Below are positions 10,059 to 21,600 of a DNA stretch of 64,000 bases, piece after piece; position 1 is the first letter of the stretch; each line of letters begins with the position of its first letter. A program made the position numbers and the translations under genes. Under the pieces are notes generated by a model. That model was not told where the DNA came from, ran no database searches, and worked only from the letters and a program-made list of their open reading frames with translations. The DNA lies in assembly GCA_013400975.1 (NCBI GenBank), contig WBMZ01005367.1:248001-312000 (forward strand), read 5' to 3'. Origin of the DNA: Atrichornis clamosus. Taxonomy: Eukaryota > Chordata > Aves > Passeriformes > Menuridae.

Positions 10059-13000
10059 CTGACAGCTACTAGGTGATGGCAGCTGATGATGCCTTGCAGC
10101 ATAATGTGCCTTCTCATCAGTTTTACTTTACACAACGATCTCATGCAAATTAAAACATTGCTGCTGTTATTTCCCTAAGGGACAGGAAGGAAATGAGGAT
10201 GGAGCTGGTTGGAGAAAGGCTGTGAAAAATGCCCTGTTTATCAATATAAAAAGGACAGAGCATCTAGGATAGTGTGGAGGTAAACGCCCCAGGTTATGTT
10301 GAGATAGTGTGTACAAAGGGCAGAGTGAGAAAGAAGTTCTTGGGGAGGGAGTCCCAGAGTCCTAGTGTGGAGCTGGCTGGGGGAAAGCGGGAGGGTGCAT
10401 TACGGGTTAATTCACCTACATTGTAGAAGCCAGTATGGTGGGCATGTAGCGCCATTCACTTCCACACCAGACTGCAGTGCATGCATATCATGTATGTAGT
10501 TGTGTAGTAAAGGGGCATGAGCTGATTCCTTGATAAATCAGGGGTTTGGTACTGTGCTGGTACTGGGTGTTCTAGAGGCTCCTAAACCAAACTATTTTGA
10601 TGTAGTCAAATCTGGAAAGCAAACATATGAATCCTGCCTAATGCCAAAGCCATGAGAAGTCTGCCCACACCCAAAACTAATTTTAATACAGATAGGAAAG
10701 TAATTTCCTGATGAGAAAGCTCTTAATAGAGCATGTTAATAGCAGACAGCCAGGAGAGGGTCGTGGGCTCTGATGCAGCTAAGCAGCCATGCTGAGAAGC
10801 AAAAGGAGGCTGTGTTGTGAAGGGTTGGGCAGTGGCTGGGGTGGGGATGGCATTTCAGGATGACCAAGACAAAGCAGTGGAAGAGACTGGTTTGTGGCTG
10901 TTGAGCTGGTGGATGGCCTCAGTGGTTGCTTGTCATGTAGAGCAGAAGTGCAGCACTCCTGGCCATTGCTGATGTGATGTTAGGGTCAACTTGGAGATCC
11001 TTGGCCAACCACTGCAAGAGAGAAAGAAGAGGTGTGAGTGTGGGGGCATTGTGCTTGGTGTTACAGTATTCTGAAACATGTTTCCAGGCAAGAGACATCT
11101 CATTTCCCACTTGTCTGTCCCTGTGTTTGATCAGAGGACTTGGAATCCACCAGGCCAAACAGCCAGGGATGGAAACCCTCCAGGAAACTCAGCATTTTCC
11201 CTTGGCTTCCCCTGTTAACTTTCTTTCTCTTGCTTTGCAGTCATTTTTATTGGCAACCCTCACTCCCTGCAAGGGCTGAAGTGCCGAGGTTGGGGATAAC
11301 CTTAGAATGTGTAGGAGTCCAAATTGGATGTTCCCATGTCTGCTGAGGGGTGGGAGTCTCCTAAGTCCCTGTAACCTGCGTGGTGTGGCTGACCTCGAAC
11401 TCCAGGTCCGTGGTATCTGGCTGCCTGGAGACTTTTGTCAGCTGTCTGGTTTTCAGTGGAAGCCCTGCTGTGAGAGTCAACTTGCTTATAATAAACTAAT
11501 GAGTCATGCAAGCATGAAATTTCTCTCTGCTTCACCTTAGGATCAGGTTGTTACATAAGCAGACTCCACAGCTTTCCCAGATGAGGGTCTGGTTTGCTCT
11601 GGCATCTCTTCTCTCATGGGAACCTTAATATTTTTGGTTTTTTCTGAGCTGCCCTGAGAAATACAGATAAAAATAGAGCTCCCATGGGTGCAGAGGGGAT
11701 TCCCTGTCTGCTGCTGGTGGCTCCTGCAGGAACCCATCCTCTCTACACACCACAGAACAGTGATGCTCTCTTGTGGCTTGCCCCATGTAGCCTCTGCAAG
11801 TCAATCTGTGAGCTGTGCGTGGATGAACCCTTTGGTGGGTGCCTCTCATCCCATGGTGGAAATCACACCAGGGTCCTGCTCTCTGGAGTGCATGATGGTA
11901 TCTCTGTTTTGGGAAACAGTTGTACGAAGGAGAGTTTGAAGATGGCAGCATGTATCAATCTAGGACGTGTGTTTGGCTCTGACAGGGAGATGGAGGCTGG
12001 TTTGCTTTTCACCGTGGGGATGATGTCCTCTGCTCATCCCTGGAGCTGTTCCTATACAAAGCCCCCACCCTGTCTGCAGAGTCAATCCCACCCTGGCTCT
12101 GTGGAGAGCTCTAGACTCAGGCATGTGGAAAATGGTGTAATCTCTTCTCTCCTAACCATGTCCTAACCATGAGGAAGGATTGTCACCCTTCAGAAAGCAA
12201 TGTGTCACACTTACCTATTTATATGGAGGCTTCGTTGTGCATGCTTCTTACTCATCTGACTTCTCTTTTGGAGGCGGTTCTGTCATTACATTTCTGGCCT
12301 AGGTTTTGGTTGACTTGTAACCTGGTAATGGCTCCACCATTAATTCATTTGGACACAGTGAGTAAAGGTCTCATGGGACTGAAGATTTCACCTGAGCTGG
12401 AATCACCAGCCTGAATCCATAGAATTTATACTCTGAAAACCTGTGGGGGATACAGCAAATCTCAGTTTCTTTACGTCTTCTTGGTGCCCAGACTGTAAAA
12501 TGAAATTGTACCTCTGGCCTGGGTGCAGTGGGCAGGGATGGGGGTAGGGAACTTTTAAAATAATTGGTATCCTCTTAGGACTACAGAGGAGCTGCATGTA
12601 GAGACACAAGATTGGAAAGGTGATCACGGTATCTAGAATTCTATCTGGTGGCTACAGTGATCCCAGACAGGCCTTGCTTTATTTGGCACAGGAATTGTCC
12701 TGCTTATCTCTAGGTTGTGGCAAGAGATGTAAAACTTCATTTTCTAATGGGAGAACAAGGGCAGTTTAATTAGCCAAATTTTAATGATCCAAACCTGGTT
12801 TCCTCAAGACAGAAGAGAGTGGTGCCAGCCAGCCTAGCACTCCCGTTCCCTCTGGAGCTGAGCAGATTTGCACTAAACCAGAAGCTTGAAATGTGCTTTC
12901 AGTAGAGAAAGTGTTAGTGATCTTGGAAGAAAATTATTTTCTGCCCAGTTTAGAAAATCACATTCAGCTGTGCTGTTCTGTGCAACACAAGTTGTGCTGC

Positions 13001-15889
13001 ACCAAGCCTGAGCTTTGCTCAGAAGTGTTGGGACTGGTGCTCCCCCAGCCCTGGAGTTTGTGGTGGGAGAAGGGCACACAGAAAAGTCCTGGAGTCTCCA
13101 TCACTCCCTATTTGGTGTTGCCCTTGCTGAATCACCATGACACATCTGGCAGACCTTCACCTGAATAGTGGTTGATATGCTTAGGTCTCTGAGGATGGAT
13201 GTATTTCATCAGTGAAAAGGCAGCAGTATTTCCAAAGCAGGGAGGATCTCCAGGGAGCCCTCTGCCTGTTCATCTGAGGTAGGTTTTAACTCCCCCTCCA
13301 ACTTGGCCTTGGCCCCCCACAGATGAGATTTCTTTGCTGAACCTATTAAAAGCCAGATTAAGATCTCTTGCAGAGGTCATTTAGAAAACAGTGAGAGAAC
13401 TCTAAGGAATACTTGTTTTCCTCTCAATCCTCAAAACAATCTGGGGAATGTGTTTGGAGTCAGTTTCTGAACTTAACTCTCTCATCCCCAGGGAAAATAC
13501 TCTGTGTGCTGCCCTCGTGCCTGGGATGGGGAGAGCTGGCCCCCTGTGCTGACTTCCCAAGCTGTGTTGATTTTCTGGAGCACACAGGAGGGTTTGTGTT
13601 GTGTGGGGGTTATGCCACGAGGAGAGGGTGACTAAACCTGATGGGGGTGCAGTTACATAAATTGGCATCAGCCTGTACGTTGTGTGCACAGCTCAGGGAT
13701 GACTCAGAGGCAGGAGCTGTGTGTCGGGGATTGGCAGCCCGGGGCAAAGCTGCTGGATCCGGGTTTGGTCTTCTTGGGTACCCCCCTCATCTGCCATGGG
13801 TGCCGGGAGTGCTGGCTTCTCCCATGTTAGGGAACAGGGAGGTTCAGTACTCTGGGGCTGCAGACAAGTCACCCAGTGAGTCAGCATTAGGTGGAAATCC
13901 AATGTTGTGTGTGCCAGCTGTTGAACCACAGAAGAGTTGATAGAAAAATGAGCCTGTTGCTCTGCAGTGTTGAGTCCACTGCTGTTTGTAGGAGGTGGGA
14001 TCATGTATGGATGTAGTGATAAAGGATGGGCTAGAAGTGGAACTCAGCTGTGAGTCCTGTTGAGCTTTGGAACCAACCCAAAAGCCTGGAGTGCCTTGGG
14101 TTCTGCAAAGAGATGCCTATTGATTTCATCCTAAAATCAGGTGTATCAGTTGCATCCTATCTATAGAACTGTGTGCAAAACAGCCTTTAGAACATTGCCT
14201 CTTTTTTTTCGTGCAAAATCAACTCTTAGTGCATTTAACTCCTTGGTTTGTTCATACTCTAAATTAGCATGCACTGGTGTTCTAAAATGAGAAGCCAAAC
14301 TCATCAGAATCTGGTATGGGAAAAGAATACTTTGTACCACTGAGAAAGATTTTGCTGGTAAAACTCCTCTCTATCAAGAAGAAAAAAACGAAAAAGAAAA
14401 ACAGAAGAGAATGTTTTACCTGGGTCTCATTGTGTTCTTTATGGCAATCATCAATATTCAAACTCATGCCTCCAAAACTGCAAGATCTAAAAAAAAGTAA
14501 TTATTCAAATGAACTTTCTAGGTTATGGAACTTCTTTTTTCAGTGGGGATCAAGAGCTTATTTGAAAAAAGGAAGGAGCATCCCATCCCACTTTCCCCCA
14601 CCCTGCTTAGAAAGCTTTGCTGGAAGACTCGCTCTGGGAGCCAGGGCATTTGGAAAAAGACCAGGAATCACAGGAGTGGGCAGTGCTGGCGCTGCCTCAA
14701 ATCCCCTGCTAATAAACACACCAACTGAAGCCAGATGGTAAAAGTGCATTTTTATAATGTTTTACATGGATTAATGATTCCAATAAACATTTTCCTCCTT
14801 TGTGTACGTTCGGGGCAGCATTTGGACAACGTCTAAGAAAATTCAGTGAGCTTTCTCTGGCTTTCTTGCTGCTGCACTCAAAGACTGACTTTGTCTGATC
14901 TGCCTCAACCTCCTCTCTTATTGCCATTTGTATGAGCCACAAGACTGCAGTGAGACAGTGGTTGCTGATCCCTCAGGGATCTGGTTTTCCCTTGATGTGT
15001 CTGTAACTCCTTTCATCATAATAAGAGTTATTTGTACATGCAGAGGGGATTAGTTAATGACCTGCGATGCTCAGTCCACAGGGCCACAGCTCTCTCATGA
15101 CAACTGCATTTTCTGGAGTGCTTTAGAGACCTGTCTTCATTAAGTTTCAGTGCCTGGTAAAAGCAAGTATTAATGCCCTCATTTCAAGGTGGGAAAACTG
15201 AATTGTTGCCTGTTTGGTGGGTAAATAATGTGAGCTGCTGCAAAGTAAGTGACTTATTTTACGTGCAGTCATGGTGCTGTGGTTCAACAAGCTGCCTCTT
15301 CTCAGCTGTGCTCTTGGAGGGGCCGTGGGTGTCCTCTTAGCCTGGGCAGTTGCTGGGAAATGAGCTTAGCCTGAGAGGAGAGGAGATTAAGCTCACACAG
15401 GTGAGGTTATATGTGCACACATTTTCCACGACTTTGCCTGTGAGGCTGTTTGTAACATGAGAGGTTCTAAGCCTCCAGTATTGGATATGGGAACTGAGCT
15501 GGTGGTGTGCTCAGGTCCATGAGGTTGGGACTCAGGCCCCACCACACGTCCAAGTCTTCCCAAAGCTGTCAGATATGGTAGGAGCAGTTACAGAGGAGAG
15601 CGTGGCAGTCTGAAGGCTTTGCTAAGCTCGTTTTGCCAAGGGGTTTCCCTGGCTGTTGTGCAGTGTTTGTGCTGGTATTTATACCTGTGGTTCCTGTGTT
15701 GTGTGCTCTGGTTTCTCGTCAGCCCAGTGTGAAGCCCTCCCAGGGCTCACTCTGAGGGTGGCATATAGTGTCTGGGAATGACTCATACAGCTGCTGCACA
15801 GCACATCTCCTCCTGTCCAGATGTAAAATTAAACATGCTTTTAGTGTTATCTTGACCTAGACTAGTGTTGCTATTTTGGGGTTTTATGT
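10059..15889. other. Unique sequence, no gene recognised
   Basis: About 5.8 kb of mixed composition with overlapping short ORFs on both strands (longest 160 codons at 11684-12166, no recognisable domain). A MIR-like remnant near 15.15-15.30 kb is listed separately. I see no convincing exon, promoter or structural RNA. Confidence 0.5.
15150..15300 (-). mobile_element. MIR-like SINE remnant (tentative)
   Basis: The + strand reads attaatgccctcatttcaag followed by gtgggaaaactgaa, then aagtaagtgacttatttta and gtgcagtcatgg. This follows the inverted MIR order (ccattttacagatgaggaaactgag ... taagtgacttgcccaaggtca). The spacing is disturbed by ~30 extra bases. Similarity is low and the assignment is from memory of the consensus. 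Confidence 0.35.
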
Positions 15890-16085
15890 CAGAAGCACAA
15901 AAATCCTGGAAGTCACTGATGGAAAGGACCTATGAGATCATCCCTTCCACCCACAGGATTGTTCCCTGCAAAATATTCTCCATCATTGTGTCCAAAGTAG
16001 TCAAAATTCACTTAAGTGACAGAGATCCTAACGGTTCTCCAGGGAAACTCTTACATCTTCCTGGATGCCAGGGAGGACTCATTCA
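15890..16085 (-). mobile_element. Old CR1 3' region fragment
   Basis: The + strand carries tggaaaggacctatgagatc, then caggattgttccctgcaaaat, attctccatcattgtgtcca and finally gatcctaacggttctcca. This is the order seen in inverted 3' regions of older CR1 families (ggattgttccctac ... gttttgtccaa ... ctctaacagtta). Divergence is high and the octamer end is not visible. No coding frame remains open. Confidence 0.65.
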
Positions 16086-18170
16086 TCCCCAGTCCACAGT
16101 CCAAAGTTAATTTTACTTTTTTTAAACCTGCCTGCCCAAGTTCAAGTCCCCAGGACTGTTCCTGCTCTCCCTGCTGTTTGTACCCAGCACAGCACGAGAA
16201 GGTGAACACAGGCTGCTCAGCCACCTGTAATGGGATGAGCTTGCAGTCAACTCTCAGATAATGGCCCAGGGGCTCTCCAGCTGTACCTCTGTCACAAGAG
16301 TGGTCTAGCCTCTGTGCCACAAGGATGGCAAGCCTCTTATCCCAGGGCCGCATCTCCTCTGTCCCTCTGAGACACAAACCTCCCACAGAGCATTTTTTAT
16401 TTTATTGAAATATCTCGTTTGCTGCTTCATGGGGTGTACAGAGCCAGAGTGATAGCCCAGTTGTGTTTCTTACCAAGTTAAAAAGGCAAAATTCCCACTG
16501 AATGGGAGTGGGCTGCAGCAAGTGGGTGGCGGCTACCTGATGGACAAGAGCTGGACTAGACCATCTCAGTATGTCCATGTGCTGGGGCTGTGGGGCAGGA
16601 ATGCTGGGGACACCAACCCTTCCATCAGACTTTATTTCTGACATGCTGCAGGCTATTAACAACCTCTACTAAAGAGTACTGTAACATCACTGAGACGTCT
16701 ATTTTTAATATAAAATGCAGTTACCGAAAAAAAAAGGAAAGAAGTCCCAACATAACAGATTTTACAGATAAACTGGAAAAGAAAATAATCTCTGTCTGCA
16801 GGGCAGGGACTGAGTGTGCCAGCTCACTGCTTTGGTCCAGCTCTGTGTCCCATCTTACCCCCACATCCCCTGGGAGTGGGAATGGAAACCTGTGCTCTGA
16901 GCTCTGGCAGTACAAGTGGATACCAGGGGAAGTTTTTGCCAGTACTTAGCAGGAGCCAGCTCTTGCTCCACTGCAGCAGTTAAACACATCAGTGCTCCGA
17001 GCCCACACAGCCCTCCTGGCACTGGCTGAATAGGTATTTGTGGGTTGGTTTTGGGGTGTTTTTTTGCACAGGGATAATTTTCTTCTTGGGCTTCTGAGCA
17101 CTCATCTGTGAAACGTGAAATTGTCTGACCCTGAAGCTCATCCCTGGGTTGGTGAGATCCATAAGCTTGCAGGGAACAGTATTTTCCTTCCTTTATACAT
17201 GGAGGAGTCTTCAGACTGCAATCACTCAGCAGACAGCAATTTTCAGCTGTCTTGCCTTTATGTTTTCAGTAGGATTTGAACATCTTTGGAAAGTGTAAAT
17301 TTACAGCCAAGGATCACAAAACAATGCCTCCCTCTGTATTCTTTCCTGGGCAAGCTTTATGTTGAGACCACATTTGCCACCTCTGAGGAGCTACAATGCA
17401 TAAACAGTTGCCCTGCAAGACCCATCCAGGATGCCTGGGACGGCTCCAGGCTGCACACAAGGGATGTGACAGGACAGGCTCTTCAGTGCCATCACCTGTG
17501 TGCAGACCAAGGGGATATTTTGCCTGATAGAATCACAGGTAAACTGAGACCCCAGAGCTTTGCCAGGGATGGTGCAGCCCCTCTAAAACATTACAGGATG
17601 CTGATGCTCTTGCTCTTTCTATGGTTCTAGTATTGTTACTGAAATCTGTTTGACCTGCCTGCAATCCCCAGGATTTAGACCTACCTTTCTCCCATACAGC
17701 AGCACCCTACTAGCAATATTCCCCCGTCTCACTTCCATTAATCTTTCCATATTCATCTGACCTTCTGATGTCTCATTTATTTTACTCTTTGCATTTATTT
17801 GCTCTGCAGATTCCTCAGGCCTGGAGCTGTCCCTATAAAGCATATAGTGATTGTCCAGTAGGATTTCAATGTGTAACTTTTTGAGTCCACAAAAAATGGC
17901 AGCTCCAACCCTATAGGCTGCTTTTACAGGTTGCTCTCCATGTGACTTGAGCCAACTTTAAAAAATAAAATTAACTTCTGTAACAAAATAATATAAATAT
18001 CAGCTCTCATCAGAATTTGGCTTTATAATAACTGGAAAATATGGAAAAAATATGCAAAAATTCTGTTCTCCATATCAAGCACAAACACTTGAGGCGTACT
18101 GGGTTATTTGTCATCATTGCCAGGCTCTACAGTGCCTGCATCCATATCTTAGCACCCACAAGAGCTGCTT
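16086..18170. other. Unique sequence; possible 3' flank of the 18.2-kb ORF
   Basis: No gene is recognised. On the - strand, two AATAAA signals lie at 17776-17781 and 17794-17799, some 370-395 nt downstream of the stop codon of the ORF at 18171-18503. An AT-rich stretch between (17940-18110) would suit a 3' UTR. AATAAA is common by chance in such DNA. Confidence 0.35.
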
Positions 18171-18503
18171 TCAGAGTAACCAGACTGAGTCATTAGTGTC
18201 CTTAGCTGCAAATTTCTCTCTTTGAGCTTCAAGCTGCTTCTTTGCGTAGTGCATTTGTGCCGATTCACTGAAGCGTGGATCATTTGTGTTATCGACACAT
18301 CCACAGGACAAAGGGCTGAGTGGAAGGGAGCCTGGGGTTGGGATATCGAACGCTTTGTCTCTGGGATGGTTGCGGCGTGTCCTGGGCTGGCAGGGGCCAG
18401 CAGCCATCCCACGCCGGCGGCCTTTGTGCGGTGACGTGGAGGCCGTGACCGCGCTCGTGGCGGCCGCGGTGTCCGTGCTGCGGAAAACTCGCCCGAGGGA
18501 CAC
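18171..18503 (-). CDS. Candidate coding ORF or terminal exon, product unknown
   Basis: A 110-codon - strand ORF starts inside a CpG-dense patch (MSLGRVFRSTDTA...) and ends with AQMHYAKKQLEAQREKFAAK followed by DTNDSVWLL and stop. The last ~45 residues have a charged, helix-forming composition typical of real protein. The first part is low-complexity and could be promoter or 5' sequence rather than protein. A possible splice acceptor (cttccactcag) at about 18323 would make the C-terminal part a last exon. A longer ORF in another frame (18149-18667) overlaps it and reads less like protein. I do not recognise the family. Two possible poly(A) signals lie downstream. It could be a real last exon, a retrocopy or chance. 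Confidence 0.28.
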   Translation of the reverse strand: MSLGRVFRSTDTAAATSAVTASTSPHKGRRRGMAAGPCQPRTRRNHPRDKAFDIPTPGSLPLSPLSCGCVDNTNDPRFSESAQMHYAKKQLEAQREKFAAKDTNDSVWLL

Positions 18504-18560
18504 GTGGGAGATGCTCTGCTGCTGCCAGCCACGCAGCAGGTCCGCACGGGACCTTGTCTC
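18345..18560. promoter_or_regulatory. CpG-island-like patch, possible promoter
   Basis: About 20 CpG dinucleotides fall within ~200 bp, including a NotI core (gcggccgc), in a window otherwise depleted of CpG. Within it are a CRE-like TGACGTGG, a second gtgac half-site and an E-box CACGTG. No TATA box is evident. This fits a housekeeping-type CpG promoter or a GC-rich exon. Methylation-protected CpGs would argue for current or recent promoter use in the germ line. The patch overlaps the start of the - strand ORF ending at 18171. Confidence 0.45.
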
Positions 18561-18667
18561 TGGGGGAAGGCCAGGGCTGGTTCTCTCTCCTGTGCCTGTA
18601 GTGCAGTGCAGACGGTCTTTTGCCGTGGTATCATAAATTCTGGACCAATTATTATTGCTTCACTCAT

Positions 18668-21600
18668 GCATAATTCAGAGAAATCTCACAATTCAGTTGG
18701 AGCAAAGTCCTTCCTCATTTCCTACATTGCATTAATTTCCAACTAACAGTGGAACCATGAAATCTCTTAAGTTTTATTATAAAATTACTAAACAACTAAG
18801 AGGCTGAACCCTTGCTTTAAGTGGAAGCCTCAGTGCAGCCTCAGCTCTGAAGCTGCTCTCCACTTCTGCAATTACCCATTTACAGTAAACAGGAGAATGT
18901 GACGCAGTGGGCTCACAGACACATGGCTGTTAGTTATTGACAGCACAGTAGACTCAGCTGATAGTTTGCTCTGCTTTTGGAAGTGCTCTACAACAGTGCA
19001 AACCAGGCAGAGGAGATAGTCAGCCACGGAGAAAAGGGAGCACTTGCAGCATGAAGTTCCTGCAAACCAGTGGCCTGTACAGATGATCAATAACAATAAC
19101 ACAACTGTTGTGGTTGGCAGGAGAGGCTCTTCAGCATTGGTACCTAAATGCCAAGAACTGAGCAATTGGGAGTTCTGCATATTGTGTGGGTGCAAAATCA
19201 AGATGTAGTTCTGTGGCTCTGGTGTTTGAAAGAGGCAGGAGAGCTATCAGAAGAAACACCATCTTTCTTTAAAGCCTAAATCTTTTTTTGAAAGATCCAG
19301 CCAAAACCTCATCGTTTAAAGTGGATGTATTTTATTAAGGTTGAAGGCATGGACTGGGTGCTAAGAAATTTTAGCTTTACTGCTGTTTTTTGCAATGATT
19401 CCTTGCATTCCTGTGACCAAAAATTATAGCTGTTCCACGTCTCTATTTCCATGCCAGTAAAATGGGGATCACAACATCACTTCTCTCACAGCAGTATTAT
19501 GAGCTTGAATGAGTTAATACCTCCAAAGTGCTCTGATTGTAGGTGCAAAGTCTTTTCATAGGAGCTCATGAAAACAGTTCTGTGTGGTGAATGCCGAGGT
19601 TAGAAAGGTGTGAAGGCAATTTAACTTCCAAATGCTGCGGGCCTTGATGCAGCACGAGAAAATCTGCGAATTCAGGTCCTTGATGCTGAGTGGTTAATCA
19701 GGATCAGACTCTTCCATACTCTTGTGAAACCAATCAGACTATGCACATAATAATGCAATGATGCTCAGAAATCATGGTAGACACAGGTTCTGGGAATGAT
19801 TTTTTGTTCTAGATACCTTGAAAGACAAAAATAATTCTCTGGCCTTTATGAAGAGGAACTCTTTTTCTGGGAGAACCTCTTACTTGCTGATTGAAAGCTT
19901 TTTACCCTACAAAAAAATAGCAATCTCGTCAGGAGTTGTGGAGTTCAGCACAGTGTTAGCACTGCAGCAAAAGCTCTTTTGCTGTTTGAAAGTTGGAATT
20001 CTTCACTGGGCCCACGTGTTTATGATGACTAATTTCCCACTCTTATCTAAGAGTTACTTAATCTAAGAGTTCCCAGTGGGATAAATGGAACAGGAGTGAG
20101 GGCGACAGTGTGCAGTTGTCAAGGTGAAAAGAGAGAAAATACCCACATATTGCACTAGGCAGGCTCTTAAAAAATGTTCTGACTTTGCCAGGAAAGATAA
20201 GGTTCCCTCTGTAGCTGTAAAGTTTCCATGAAAGACACTGTATGTGCTGCAGAAGTTGGAAAAATGGTCATACACACTGAGTTTTGGGAATAATCTCCAG
20301 CCTGTGGCACTGCTGCTTCATGCCACTGGTACTGCTCAGTCTTAGTGACACAGACACAGCCGGCCAGCTTCGGTTCCCTCTGGGGAATGGCAGTAAAAGC
20401 ACATCCCTGTATCCTTTGGGATGCTTTGACGCTGGGCTGGTGGCACTCATGAAGATGTGCACAGCACCACCGAGGTTATGTGACAGTGGATATTCAGGGA
20501 TCTAAGGCAACAAGTGTGTTCCTGGATATTGGTCTTTTCCCCCAAATCCATTGTGTCCCACTTGGAAGAGTAGCGAGCCACAGTGTATTGATCAGCTTAG
20601 ATGATGCCTTTGTTTCACTCCTGACTCTTTAAAGTGGATTGGGATTGTCGAGCTTGTGTTCCTGGAGCAAGCCACGTCAATAACCAGTGTTTGTGTGGGA
20701 GTGTAGGCCTGAATGAGGGTTTTTCCATACAAAGTTGAAAATTTTAGCTCAAGAACCACAGACAAAGTGTGGCAGCCTCATTTAATTTATAAGGACCCAG
20801 TATTAGCTACAAGACTGCTTGATGTTACACAACATCTCTGGATGTACTTTTATAGAAAACCTCACGATGAAAATCTAATTAATTGGAGAACAGTTATCAC
20901 ATCACCAACCTGACTGAATTTTTTCTTTTTGTGAAAAAATGTGTGTTTAAAAGTCTAAATGCTCCTATTACAGTGATTAATTATCTGCAGAAAATTGAAA
21001 GCACACAAGAAATTATCAAGAAAGAACATTTAGACATCATCTGTCTTCCTAAAAACACTTGTCTGAGTGTATAAAGAAGAATATTATTGCAGCGTAGATG
21101 TTGGCCACTTGGAATATATTTTTCTGCCTTCTCTTTAAGTGCATCCTTGCTATGTTTTTTTTTTTTTAATCTATATAGCCTAAATGCATTAAAGATGTAC
21201 TGAATTTTTTAACTGGAATGATTCTCTGGAGAAGATTGATTTCCTTGCTGCCTCAGATGCAGTTTAATTTTTGTCTTACTTACGAAATTGTGAGAAATAG
21301 ACTTTAATGGGGAGAAGCAATGGCACAGAGCCCTGGTGGCACCACAGAGCGTGGGTCAACAAGGAGCCTCCCCTCGGGTGTTTATGAGCTGTGATGGTGT
21401 CGCAGGGATTGCAGTTTGCAGAAGGGAACATTGCCAGAGCCAGAACCAGTGGAGCACAAACCCAGCCACCTATAAATCTGTGTACTCTCACTCCTTATTA
21501 ACTGAGGATCAGGGCTTATTAATTATATATGACTTGATGATGACATGTCTCGTAAAAAAGAAAGAAGCATATAGTGAAACTTGATAGCATTACATTAGGC

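Noticed and set aside
9647..10072. 141-codon + strand ORF
   Set aside because: It is the antisense shadow of the CR1 reverse transcriptase fragment on the - strand.
11684..12166. 160-codon + strand ORF
   Set aside because: Overlaps other open frames on both strands and shows no domain, signal or splice context. Treated as chance.
17231..17253. Small inverted repeat agacagc ... gctgtct as a structural RNA
   Set aside because: Only 7-bp arms with an 8-bp spacer; expected many times by chance in 64 kb.
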